Of a DNA stretch of 64,000 bases, positions 7,731 through 16,123 are shown piece after piece. The translations under genes were made by a program, and so were the position numbers. Positions within the stretch are counted from its first letter, which is position 1. Each line of letters begins with the position of its first letter. This stretch comes from JAGQVA01 sp033764335. GTDB lineage: Bacteria > Bacteroidota > Bacteroidia > J057. The stretch spans positions 1 through 64,000 of the forward strand of contig JANRJC010000033.1 in the NCBI GenBank assembly GCA_033764335.1. The letters run 5' to 3'. Under the pieces are notes generated by a model, which did no database searches, was not told the origin of the DNA, and worked only from the letters and a program-made list of their open reading frames with translations.

Positions 7731-8980
7731 TTTATTTTTTCTACAGCTTCCTTCAACTTTACTCCGGGGTGAAAGTAGTTGTAATTTTCCCAAAATGTTT
7801 CGTCAAACTCCCCTACCTGTTCCTTTAGCGCGACTTCATCATTGATCAGTTCACTATCGGCAAAACGGTTGGCTTTGCCGGGTTCCATCTGTGTGATGAG
7901 CATCTCCACACTTACCCCGATATTCAGGGATTCGGGCATATCCATTTTTCCTTTCGTAGTCAGCAATGCGCCCAGATCAATACTGGAATAATTGAGGTAC
8001 CATTTGCCGCGATCATATACATAGTCTGTGTGTCCGGCTTCCCGGTTAAAGTCCAGCCTTACGCCCATAGTTCGCAGCAGGGTAAGTGCCGCTGCCGCCT
8101 TGAACCCCAACGCCCTAATAAGGGGGAATTTTTTCCCCTTTTCGCTCATTTTATAGTCAATGGATACAAAGGCAAGGGTTTTTACATCCAGATACACTTT
8201 CCCCTGGTAAAGACGCCGCCCGATATCCTCTCGCTGGTCAAAAGCGATTTCATAGACCATTCGCTCGGAGATAGTACTGACCCCGGACAGGGTATATTCA
8301 TAATGTTTAAACTCTTTGGGGTCGAGAAAATTTTCCCCCATCGTCTCGCCCGTAACGGCCCTTCCGGTAATGTTTTTAGGGCCGCCGCCGCCGATATTGA
8401 CCTTGATCTTGCCGAGAAGTGCCGAGTCCGTAAAGGACCTGCCGCGAAGCAGCCGAAGGCGATTTTCGTCGGTCTCTTCTTTTCCGTTGGGAACTTTGTA
8501 TATATCCACTACGGCCTCGCTTAGTTGGGCGGGCTGGCCATCCTTTCGTATCATTTCGCGGTAAAATCCCTGCATATTCAGTGGGTTGTGATTATAATTT
8601 TCCGGAATAGCCGCCAAAGCCTGTCGTAAAAGGTCTTCGGCTTCTACCGGATGAATCACTACCTCGGCAAGGGAAACAATTTTTTCCTGCAAACGAATCG
8701 TAACCGTTTCCTCTTCCACAAAACCCGACAGCGGAGCCTTGACCACTTCATAACCAATGTGCGAAAAAAGAATGGTATCCGGCGCCGAGGTGTTGAGTTT
8801 TAGCACGAAGACGCCCTCTTCATTCGAAAGAGTCCCGACTCGTGCGTTTAAGGCTCGTATCTGCACAAAAGCCAGGGGTTGAAGCGTTTCACGGTCAATG
8901 ATTTTTCCGGATATACGATTTTGCCCCAACGCAAACGTAGTTGCGGCGGTTAGAAAAAGAAAAATAATAATATATCTCAT
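7721..8980 (-). CDS. Secreted CarboxypepD_reg-like (DUF5686/TonB-plug-associated type) protein
   Basis: About 419 residues. A signal peptide (MRYIIIFLFLTAATTFALGQ) is followed by a CarboxypepD_reg-like beta-sandwich (about 22-105: ISGKIIDRETLQPLAFVQIRALN, then NEEGVFVLKL and LFSHIGYE), the module found at the N-terminus of SusC-like receptors. The rest is a conserved Bacteroidota region (NMQGFYREMIRKDG, VVDIYKVPNG, GKVYLDVKTLAFVSIDYK, DYVYDRGKWYLNYSS) without a recognisable catalytic motif. It is probably in the periplasm or on the outer membrane. ATG at 8980 chosen; a GTG two codons upstream (8986) is also possible. Its function is unknown. Confidence 0.75.
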   Translation of the reverse strand: MRYIIIFLFLTAATTFALGQNRISGKIIDRETLQPLAFVQIRALNARVGTLSNEEGVFVLKLNTSAPDTILFSHIGYEVVKAPLSGFVEEETVTIRLQEKIVSLAEVVIHPVEAEDLLRQALAAIPENYNHNPLNMQGFYREMIRKDGQPAQLSEAVVDIYKVPNGKEETDENRLRLLRGRSFTDSALLGKIKVNIGGGGPKNITGRAVTGETMGENFLDPKEFKHYEYTLSGVSTISERMVYEIAFDQREDIGRRLYQGKVYLDVKTLAFVSIDYKMSEKGKKFPLIRALGFKAAAALTLLRTMGVRLDFNREAGHTDYVYDRGKWYLNYSSIDLGALLTTKGKMDMPESLNIGVSVEMLITQMEPGKANRFADSELINDEVALKEQVGEFDETFWENYNYFHPGVKLKEAVEKIKGQ

Positions 8981-9003
8981 TTCCACGGTGTTTGTTTATT
9001 CTC

Positions 9004-9020
9004 AGAGGAAATACTCCTCT
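9004..9020. other. Short hairpin between two minus-strand genes
   Basis: AGAGGA (9004-9009) and TCCTCT (9015-9020) form a 6-bp stem with loop AATAC. No T-run follows in either direction; it is only a weak candidate for an attenuator or processing site. Confidence 0.25.
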
Positions 9021-9038
9021 CATAAGTTGCAGCGGCGG

Positions 9039-10580
9039 TTAATTTTTCAACCGAAACACATACACATCCTTATAACTCCCAACCGTGTCGGTCATAAAGG
9101 GTTGGAGTTTGGGCTCGGAAAACAAATTAGTGTCGCTCAAAATCAGAAAATCCGCGCCGCGCCAGTTCACAAAACCCATTGTCTCTGTATAATCTTTGTG
9201 TTGATTCCCCACCCAGCCTTTGCGATCCATCAGATATAACACATAGTTGGGTTCGATATGAGGGATAGCAACGACCGTTTTGTCTTTGGTAACTCCCACC
9301 GAATCCAGAAATGTCTGAAATTCTGGCTCATAAAAGGCTTCTTTGGTGCGATAATGTTGCTGATTTCCATAATACCGCCGCTGCATTTCCATTTTAGCAT
9401 AATAGACATTGTAAAACAAAAACCCCGCCACCAGAATTTTAAATCCCACCGACACAAACAGCGCCGGAAAATCCTCTTTCATTACCTTCGTCCCCAGCAG
9501 AAAAATCATTGCCGGAAAAATCGAAGCCACAATCATATAATAATCGTGAATATCAAATTTTACAAAAAAAAGATAGATATAAGCCACTACTCCGGTTAGG
9601 GAAAGGGCACTAAGGGCAAAAAGTAGTTTGTATTTTCGCCCCACGGAGGAAAAACCCAGTAACGTCAAAAATATCAATACCAGGTGCATCGTAGTGGAAT
9701 AAAAATTAGGCCCGATATACCGGAAATACTGGAAAATAATATACTGAAATTTGCCCTGATCGAGGTCGGTCAGAGGGGTAGCTTTATTGACAAAATAGAC
9801 ATCGTGAGCTTTACTATAAATGTCGGCATAGATATACCAGGCGGCAATGATTCCCACAGCACCGCCAAAATACAAGAGATATTTCCAGCGGGGTTGAGGG
9901 AAAATATTTTTTTCTTCGCCAAATCCTCCCCACTTATTCCACTCAAAAAACCAGATCGCACCCGCCATCAGGAGGCTGATTCCCGCCGAAAGTTTGATGA
10001 GCATACCGAGGGTAAAAAATACCAGCGCCCAGACAAACTGCCGGTGGATTTGGCTTTCCCGAAATTGAAAGAAAAACCACCAGCCCAGCAGCGAAAAGCC
10101 GATGGCCGGGGCATCCGGCAAAAAATTATTGGTATAAAACACCATCGCTGGCGACACAAACACGGCAGTAATTGCCATTACTGGCCAGAATTTTTCGCCG
10201 GTAAGCAGGTGGGTGGTTCGGCCATATCCCCAGAGTCCCGCAAATACAATCAGGATATTGAGCGATCGAAAAATCCATTCGCCCGGTCCCAGAAGGCGGT
10301 ACAACATTCCCGAAACCCAATAGATGAGCGGAAATTCACCCGCAGAACTACCCGTACCGCCCCAAAAAAGATTGTGAAAATGCGGGGTAAAAAAATTAGC
10401 GGTGGTAGAATAATAGTTCCATGCCATGGAAGCACAGTCCGACTGCCGCCAGGAATGAATACCCTCAGGAGGCAGGGGGAGGATGTTCTGATATCCGTAA
10501 TAAATGAAAAGAAATACCAGCGTATATAAAATGATGGCATTCAGGGACGTAGCCAGCCGGAAAAAGGGAGATTTCATCAT
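9039..10580 (-). CDS. GT39-like membrane glycosyltransferase (ArnT/PMT family)
   Basis: About 513 residues, polytopic (about 11-12 hydrophobic helices). The first periplasmic loop carries WRQSDCASMAWNYY and the later GEFPLIYW, the acidic GT-C motifs of the dolichyl-phosphate-mannose protein mannosyltransferase/ArnT family, where the Asp coordinates catalysis with a polyprenyl-phosphate sugar. The C-terminal about 90 residues form a soluble domain (VAIPHIEPNYVLYLMDRKGW). Proteins of this type add sugars to lipid A, O-antigen or secreted proteins. I start it at 10580 (MMKSPFFRLA), just before the first helix; the longer frame to 10637 would overlap the upstream acetyltransferase gene. It is the third gene of a minus-strand run behind a T9SS cargo gene, so surface glycan or cargo modification is plausible. 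Confidence 0.82.
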   Translation of the reverse strand: MMKSPFFRLATSLNAIILYTLVFLFIYYGYQNILPLPPEGIHSWRQSDCASMAWNYYSTTANFFTPHFHNLFWGGTGSSAGEFPLIYWVSGMLYRLLGPGEWIFRSLNILIVFAGLWGYGRTTHLLTGEKFWPVMAITAVFVSPAMVFYTNNFLPDAPAIGFSLLGWWFFFQFRESQIHRQFVWALVFFTLGMLIKLSAGISLLMAGAIWFFEWNKWGGFGEEKNIFPQPRWKYLLYFGGAVGIIAAWYIYADIYSKAHDVYFVNKATPLTDLDQGKFQYIIFQYFRYIGPNFYSTTMHLVLIFLTLLGFSSVGRKYKLLFALSALSLTGVVAYIYLFFVKFDIHDYYMIVASIFPAMIFLLGTKVMKEDFPALFVSVGFKILVAGFLFYNVYYAKMEMQRRYYGNQQHYRTKEAFYEPEFQTFLDSVGVTKDKTVVAIPHIEPNYVLYLMDRKGWVGNQHKDYTETMGFVNWRGADFLILSDTNLFSEPKLQPFMTDTVGSYKDVYVFRLKN

Positions 10581-10617
10581 AAAAACAGTTTGTCGGCCTG
10601 AATGTACAAAAGTTTTT

Positions 10618-11382
10618 TCATTGCTCGCGATCCACAAAATAAAGAGAGTTTTCGCGCATTTTGTCTTGTACGGAAGTCCACATTTCGGGAGTTGAAATCA
10701 GCCAGGCCGTTGCGGAGAGTATTTTTCCTTTTCGGAGAAAAGGTTCTTCCAGCACATTTCGCAGGCGGTCGTATCGTTGTATCCACCCGGAAAAATTGTG
10801 AGTTCGATAAGCCTTTTTCCAGGTTTTTCCCTTGTTCTGAATGGTGTAAAGAGTAGAAAAATCTCGAAAGAGATACGGCGGCAAAACCATTTCTTCTATT
10901 GCATGGAAGGACGTATTAGGCAGTAACCCACAGCCCAGCATAAGGATAAATCCGGCTTGTGCCTGCAACTTATAAAAAGGCGAATTTTCCCCGCAGGGGG
11001 TATTGTCTTGTTCGTGTCCGGAAAGTATTTCTCGGGCCATCGGTCCGATCCCACATACCGAATGTGTCGGGTGAATGCTCCGGAGAGTACCCGGGCGGGT
11101 GCGAAAATATTCAGGGATCAGCCCGATATTCGAGCCGGTTTTTTCAAGATCAAATACCGGCTGAAAATCATTGACAAGTTCATAACTGAGACTCGGTATC
11201 AACAATGTCCCTTCCGGTCCCAGGGCCTTTAGCAGACCTTGTATGACCGATTCGGCTCCTCCTTCCACATAACCCAGGCTGCTGAGTGAGCAATGAACCA
11301 GTACCGTACTGCCGATGGGCAAACCCAACGCCCGCAGATCGGCCTCTATTTTTCGCACAATCTCTGCTTGCGAATCCTCCAT
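10618..11382 (-). CDS. AAC(3)-fold N-acetyltransferase
   Basis: A 254-residue member of the aminoglycoside 3-N-acetyltransferase (Antibiotic_NAT) family. Motifs: STVLVHCSLSSLG (about 24-36), GPEGTLLIPSLSY (about 54-66), SIHPTHSVCGIG (His of the PTHS box, about 103), ENSPFYKL (about 131), MLGCGLLPNTSFHAIEE (about 147-163). The family transfers acetyl from acetyl-CoA to an amino group; many chromosomal members sit in surface-polysaccharide clusters and act on sugars rather than on drugs. The ATG overlaps the TGA of the upstream T9SS cargo gene by one base (TGATG), which indicates translational coupling, and a GT39-like gene follows after 37 bp. I therefore favour a glycan role over resistance. 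Confidence 0.85.
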   Translation of the reverse strand: MEDSQAEIVRKIEADLRALGLPIGSTVLVHCSLSSLGYVEGGAESVIQGLLKALGPEGTLLIPSLSYELVNDFQPVFDLEKTGSNIGLIPEYFRTRPGTLRSIHPTHSVCGIGPMAREILSGHEQDNTPCGENSPFYKLQAQAGFILMLGCGLLPNTSFHAIEEMVLPPYLFRDFSTLYTIQNKGKTWKKAYRTHNFSGWIQRYDRLRNVLEEPFLRKGKILSATAWLISTPEMWTSVQDKMRENSLYFVDREQ

Positions 11383-13775
11383 CAGCGAACAATCGTTACG
11401 GTTCCACTTAAGAGTCGGTCCACAGGTCGCCGGTTGAGCAATCCCTGATATACCAACCGCCAGGCATAAACGCCGGACGGGCTGGCACTACCCTTCGAAT
11501 AACCGTCCCAGTGAACATCCGGATTGTCTGTTTCAAAAACGATATTTCCCCATCGGTTAAATACCTGCAATTGGTACCCTGTCATTTCACATTGAAATAC
11601 CGGGTAAAAATAGTCGTTTACTCCATCATGATTGGGGGTAAAGGCCGTAGGTACAAAAAGCGTGCAGTCGCATTCTTTGTATCCAACTGTTAGGCTGTCG
11701 CGCAAGGTTTGGCAGTAGTTGGTAAGTTCTACCCAATAAGACCCTGCTTCCCGAATTTCGCGCTGCGGCGAAGTACTGCCATCCTGCCAGATATAAGCAA
11801 GGGCATCGGGGTGGGAAATATCCATGATAAGAACTTCGTCCGGGCAGAGTACGGTATCGGGGCCTAAGTCCGCTTCGGCAAAAATAGACTGGCTATAAAT
11901 CGTATCAGAGAGCACACAACCGGAGGCCATCACATCCACCCAGTATTTGCCCGTAGCATTAATCTGAAAAGTTCCGAGCGTAGAGCCATCCTGCCACCGG
12001 TAACTGGCTCCGGGAGCGGAGACATCGAGCAGATAGGGTTCGTTATCGCAGAGGATGGTATCGGGGCCGAGTTCGACTTCGGGTAGATTTTTCAGGGAAA
12101 TAAGCACCGAATCCTGCTGTTCACAGCCGTCCTTAGAAACCGTAACGGCATATAGACCCGGGGTACGGACAAAGACCGTCGAATCCTTCGCACCATAATT
12201 CCAGAGATAGCTGGCTCCGGGATAAGAGGCATCGAGGGCAACCGTATCATCCGGGCAGATTTCCCTATCCGGGCCGAGGTTTACCTGCGGGTCTATGAGT
12301 TCTATTTCAACCGTGTCCACGAGTTCACAACCTTCAAAAGTGCTGCGCACCCAGTAAGTGCCGCCGGTGGTGACCCGCAAAGTGGATTCGGTACTACCAT
12401 CCTGCCAGAGGTAGCTGTCTTTGTCATTGCCGGCATCAAGGAGCAGGGTATCTCCGGCACAAAGTTTTTGCGATTCGCCGAGGTAGAGGCTATTATATTC
12501 GGAGAAATACCCGTAAGCGGCACCGATATTAGTATCATAAAAAACCCCCAGATGGAAAAACCCGTCATTGTTGCGGATTCGGTTATTACCACCGGTATTG
12601 AGAAAAGAAGTGACCAGTATCCTTGCAGACACCCACTGACTGGAAGTACCGGGAACGGTGGTAAAAGCCGACGCCGGAATCGGCGCGGCGGATCCATTGA
12701 GGGTAAAACTGCCTTCGTTTCCTTTTTCGGTGAGGATAATGAGATAGACATCTCCACTCCCTCGGGCGAATCCCACGCCTTTGGCACCGGTACAGCCGAT
12801 GGAGGGCAGAAGAGCACTTCCGGCTTCGTCCCGTACCCCGGAGAGGTGGAGCACATATATGGGAGCCGAGGCGCGGATATGCATAGCCGCTCCGAGTATA
12901 TCACTGCTGACCGATTCACCGGCATCGAGCGTATGTTGGGGAAAGGAGTTTCCACTGAAAAAAATCTCCGTATTGTCGCGGGTAGCAGTGATATACACTT
13001 TTTCCTGAGTAGCCGAACCTTTCACGACGATATATTCTTTACCGATAACCGATTCGGGCACAAGCTGGTCTCCGATGAGATCCCAGCCAAAACCAATGAC
13101 GATGGAGTCATCCGCGCTGGTAACAGCGATGGGTTTATCAGATACAATTTTCGACCCGGCGAGATGGGAGTAGCCGGAAGTGCCCGTAGCGCGAGCGGAG
13201 TAGGTTTCGCCGCGGTTCAGGACAATGGTAAAAGTTGTATTAGCGGCATGGCCGACGATTGCCTGCGCAGGGGTAATGGTAATCGTAGTTTGGTCGCGGG
13301 TTGCCACAATCTCAAAACTGTCGCTGCCGTGCATATTCGGAAAAGTAGTCTGAGTGGGAACATAAAACCGCGTTCCCAGGGCATTTTTCCCTTTGAGCAC
13401 AAAAACCTCCGGATTAAAGGGATTGGCGACCTCATAATAAGCTGCGATGGGTGCAGTAGATTGAATCAGCAGCCCGTTGGGGTTGTTGGTATTAGCGGAA
13501 GTATTTTCAATATATTGAATATACCCCGAAAGGTCTATGGTGCGAGTCTCGTTGCTATTTACGGTAACATGAATAGGAGTTGCCGTGGGATTCGCGGGTC
13601 GGGAAACCGTGACCGTAGCCGATGAGTCAAATGCCGAAACTCGCAATTGGATCGGGCGGTCGCCGTGGGCGATGGCCACTTCCGGAGCCGCAAACCAGAA
13701 CTCCGTGTCGGTCTGGGCAGAAAGGGAGGCGATAGCACAAACTCCCACAAAAAAAATCGTTAGTCGTAGTATCAT
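11382..13775 (-). CDS. Secreted IgGFc-binding-type protein with gliding-motility C-terminal (T9SS type B) domain
   Basis: A 797-residue exported protein. Signal peptide MILRLTIFFVGVCAIASLSAQ; residues about 25-400 form an IgGFc_binding-like N-terminal region (TEFWFAAPE, then several YxVPTQTTFPNMHGSDSFEIVAT-like strands). Residues about 425-700 are four tandem Ig/PKD-like repeats, each with LGPDxxLCPxDxxxLDAxxPGASYxWQDGST and a Cys pair. The end (LFVPTAFTPNHDGVND, FNRWGNIVFET, GVYAWRLVY) is the gliding-motility-associated C-terminal domain, which directs type IX secretion (type B sorting) and surface attachment. Likely an adhesin or matrix protein. IgG binding in the literal sense should not be assumed. 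Confidence 0.88.
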   Translation of the reverse strand: MILRLTIFFVGVCAIASLSAQTDTEFWFAAPEVAIAHGDRPIQLRVSAFDSSATVTVSRPANPTATPIHVTVNSNETRTIDLSGYIQYIENTSANTNNPNGLLIQSTAPIAAYYEVANPFNPEVFVLKGKNALGTRFYVPTQTTFPNMHGSDSFEIVATRDQTTITITPAQAIVGHAANTTFTIVLNRGETYSARATGTSGYSHLAGSKIVSDKPIAVTSADDSIVIGFGWDLIGDQLVPESVIGKEYIVVKGSATQEKVYITATRDNTEIFFSGNSFPQHTLDAGESVSSDILGAAMHIRASAPIYVLHLSGVRDEAGSALLPSIGCTGAKGVGFARGSGDVYLIILTEKGNEGSFTLNGSAAPIPASAFTTVPGTSSQWVSARILVTSFLNTGGNNRIRNNDGFFHLGVFYDTNIGAAYGYFSEYNSLYLGESQKLCAGDTLLLDAGNDKDSYLWQDGSTESTLRVTTGGTYWVRSTFEGCELVDTVEIELIDPQVNLGPDREICPDDTVALDASYPGASYLWNYGAKDSTVFVRTPGLYAVTVSKDGCEQQDSVLISLKNLPEVELGPDTILCDNEPYLLDVSAPGASYRWQDGSTLGTFQINATGKYWVDVMASGCVLSDTIYSQSIFAEADLGPDTVLCPDEVLIMDISHPDALAYIWQDGSTSPQREIREAGSYWVELTNYCQTLRDSLTVGYKECDCTLFVPTAFTPNHDGVNDYFYPVFQCEMTGYQLQVFNRWGNIVFETDNPDVHWDGYSKGSASPSGVYAWRLVYQGLLNRRPVDRLLSGTVTIVR

Positions 13776-14059
13776 AGCAAAAGTTCAGGCTTAGGGGACT
13801 TGAAAAAATCCTTAACCGGTCAAAAAATGGAAATAACGCCGGGGTTTGGAAACTAACTTCTGCTATAAAGAACTTTGGAGCGGTAAAAAGTCTTGCGCCC
13901 TTACCCCGTTAACGGGGTAAACATACAGATAATTCTTCACAAATTATGACACCCAAGTTAAAAAATATTAGACAAATTCCCACAAAAAACTCGGGTTTAT
14001 CGGTAATAAATGGAATAATCCATAAAACGGCGTTGACATGCAAAAACCGGCACCCGACC
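13776..14059. other. Intergenic region with a 20-bp perfect palindrome
   Basis: 284 bp between two minus-strand genes. The only clear structure is the palindrome at 13901-13920 (listed separately). No TAnnTTTG box was found for the downstream T9SS gene. Confidence 0.5.
13901..13920. promoter_or_regulatory. Perfect 20-bp palindrome, candidate operator
   Basis: TTACCCCGTTAACGGGGTAA is identical to its reverse complement over all 20 bases. It lies 126 bp upstream of the T9SS adhesin gene and 140 bp past the antiporter stop. With no loop and no T-run it looks more like a binding site for a dimeric regulator than a terminator, although a cruciform or weak terminator for the antiporter is possible. 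Confidence 0.55.
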
Positions 14060-16054
14060 TCACACCAGCAAATACTTGCTGAGGTTTCCAATGTTTTCAG
14101 GATTGCCAAAGAGATATAAAATATCATTGGGCAAAATCTTCTCTTCCGGAGTCAGTTGGGTGATATATTCATCTTGCCGCCGGATGGCCAGAATGGTAAT
14201 GTTGAATTTCTGCCGCAAACCACTTTCTCCAATAGACTTGCCCACGATACGATTTTCGCCCTGTTGTACCGGGAGGGTCGCAATTTCTATATCGGGCAGG
14301 CTGAGCATCGGTGCCGGAAGGTCGGAGGGCTGACGGAACACTTCATAGTTTTGAGAGCGAATGTGATGGACAAATGACTGGATTTCGTGTGTGGGTATAA
14401 GGTATTTTCGCAGCACACGACTGAATATCTCAATGGAAGTTTCAAATTCTTCCGGAATGATCTCATTTGCCCCCAGTCTCAGACTTTCCGGGATTTCTTT
14501 TACATACCGGGTACGCACAATGATATAGGCTCCCGGGGTCAGTTCCCGCACTTTGCCAATGATCCTTTTTGTGGCGGTCGGATCAGAAATAGCGATGACC
14601 ACTACTCGGGCTTCGGTAACATGCACATGCTGAAGAATCGTCTCCTGGCTAGCATCGCCAAATACAATCGGCTCGCCGGCCTGTTGTGCTTCGCGTACCG
14701 TGTCGGAGTTGAGTTCGACAATTATATAGGAAATACCTGCCTGTTTTGCTGCGCGGGACAGATTGTGCCCATTGATCCCATAACCAATAATGACCAAGTG
14801 ATCCTGAAGTTTTTGTTCCATTGGGCCGGGCGTTTCGGCGATCTTGCCGGGCGCGAGTGACTGTAATTTGTCTCGCACCGGCTGGGGAAACGGCGCTCTT
14901 ATAAGCCAGTCGGTGATCGGGGTAGAATAATGAATGACAAAGGGCGTGATGGCCATAGAGACAATCGAAATAGCCAGAAAATATTGATATACATTTTCCG
15001 AAAGCAGATTGTATTCCATTCCTATGGAAGAAAGAATAAAGGCGAACTCCCCTACCTGAAAAAGTGCCAGAGCCGACAAAATCACGATCCTCGCCGGATA
15101 CCGAAGCAAAAACACGGCAAGCCCCACGACCAATGCCTTTAACAGGATGACACCTGCTGTAATGCTGATGATGCTTAGCAGATGTGTACCAAAAAACCGC
15201 AAATCCAGTAACATACCCACCGATACAAAAAAGAAACTCACAAATATTTCCCGGAAAGGCAATACAATCGCTGTAGCCTGGTGATGATAATCCGATTCTG
15301 AAATGACCAACCCTGCAAAAAAAGCTCCTAAGGCCAATGAAAGTCCTACCGAAGCGGTAAGCCATGCGGTGGAAAAACACAATACAATAATGGTCATCAG
15401 AAACAACTCGGTGCTGCGTGTTTTGACCACCTGCGCCAGTAGAAAAGGCACAGCATATCGGGCCAACACCACAATGACCCCCAGTACTCCTGCAATTTTT
15501 CCAACCATAATCAACAGCGTCATTCCCACATCATCGGCTTGGCCAGCCATAATGGGTGTCAGAAGCATCATTGGCACAACAATAATGTCCTGAAAAATCA
15601 GAATCCCCACTGAAATTCTCCCCTGCGGGGCGGTAATGTCACCGCTGCTTTGCAGCAGTTTCAGCACAATGGCGGTACTACTGAGCGACAGCAGAAAACC
15701 CATAAATACGGCCTCCGCAAGTTTTAGCCCCAAACCATAGGTAATCGCTGTAGTAAACAAAATAGTGCCTCCCACCTGGAGCAAACCTCCGCCGATTACT
15801 GTTTTACGTATGGCCGCAAGTCCCTTCAGCGAAAGTTCGATCCCGATTACAAAAAGTAGGAAAATCACTCCGATTTCTGCCAGTAACTCTACCTCGTGAG
15901 TGGCATTTACCAGCGAAAGTCCCGAAGGTCCTGTCATCGCACCGGTGAGTAGAAATCCCAGGATGGAGGGAAGTTTTAGTTTCTGGAAAATCAAAATAAT
16001 CAGAACCGACAACCCCAGAATGATGACGATTTCTGTTAGTAAGGGTATATGCAT
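14060..16054 (-). CDS. Cation:proton antiporter (CPA2, Kef-type) with TrkA-N and TrkA-C domains
   Basis: A 664-residue monovalent cation/proton antiporter of the KefB/KefC type. Residues about 5-385 are a Na+/H+ exchanger domain with 12-13 helices (LPSILGFLLTGAMTGPSGL, FLLSLSSTAIVLKLL, RISVGILIFQDIIVVPMMLL, LGAFFAGLVISES). Residues about 420-535 are a TrkA-N/RCK nucleotide-binding Rossmann domain (LVIIGYGINGHNLSRAAK with GxGxxG-like glycines; VFGDAS). Residues about 575-664 are a TrkA-C domain (IVGKSIGESGLRQKFNITILAI). Family members exchange K+ or Na+ for H+ across the inner membrane, gated by the RCK ligand. Whether glutathione conjugates gate this one is unknown. Monocistronic and divergent from the PLP enzyme gene. 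Confidence 0.9.
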   Translation of the reverse strand: MHIPLLTEIVIILGLSVLIILIFQKLKLPSILGFLLTGAMTGPSGLSLVNATHEVELLAEIGVIFLLFVIGIELSLKGLAAIRKTVIGGGLLQVGGTILFTTAITYGLGLKLAEAVFMGFLLSLSSTAIVLKLLQSSGDITAPQGRISVGILIFQDIIVVPMMLLTPIMAGQADDVGMTLLIMVGKIAGVLGVIVVLARYAVPFLLAQVVKTRSTELFLMTIIVLCFSTAWLTASVGLSLALGAFFAGLVISESDYHHQATAIVLPFREIFVSFFFVSVGMLLDLRFFGTHLLSIISITAGVILLKALVVGLAVFLLRYPARIVILSALALFQVGEFAFILSSIGMEYNLLSENVYQYFLAISIVSMAITPFVIHYSTPITDWLIRAPFPQPVRDKLQSLAPGKIAETPGPMEQKLQDHLVIIGYGINGHNLSRAAKQAGISYIIVELNSDTVREAQQAGEPIVFGDASQETILQHVHVTEARVVVIAISDPTATKRIIGKVRELTPGAYIIVRTRYVKEIPESLRLGANEIIPEEFETSIEIFSRVLRKYLIPTHEIQSFVHHIRSQNYEVFRQPSDLPAPMLSLPDIEIATLPVQQGENRIVGKSIGESGLRQKFNITILAIRRQDEYITQLTPEEKILPNDILYLFGNPENIGNLSKYLLV

Positions 16055-16123
16055 TACTATTAAGCTAGTCCTTAAATTTACACAAATCTTTCTTTAATTT
16101 CGACCTTTACTCAATAGGATTCT

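Noticed and set aside
9684..10529. 281-codon plus-strand frame opposite the glycosyltransferase gene
   Set aside because: Reads as a low-complexity Lys/Arg/Pro-rich antisense translation; the minus-strand frame has clear membrane helices and GT motifs.
10618..11382. AAC(3) homologue as an antibiotic-resistance gene
   Set aside because: The enzyme is operonic with surface-protein and glycan genes; family membership alone does not show drug acetylation.
12468..13625. Long open frame on the plus strand opposite the T9SS adhesin gene
   Set aside because: It is a shadow of the repeat-rich minus-strand gene; composition is Gly/Arg/Ser-rich with no domain or leader.
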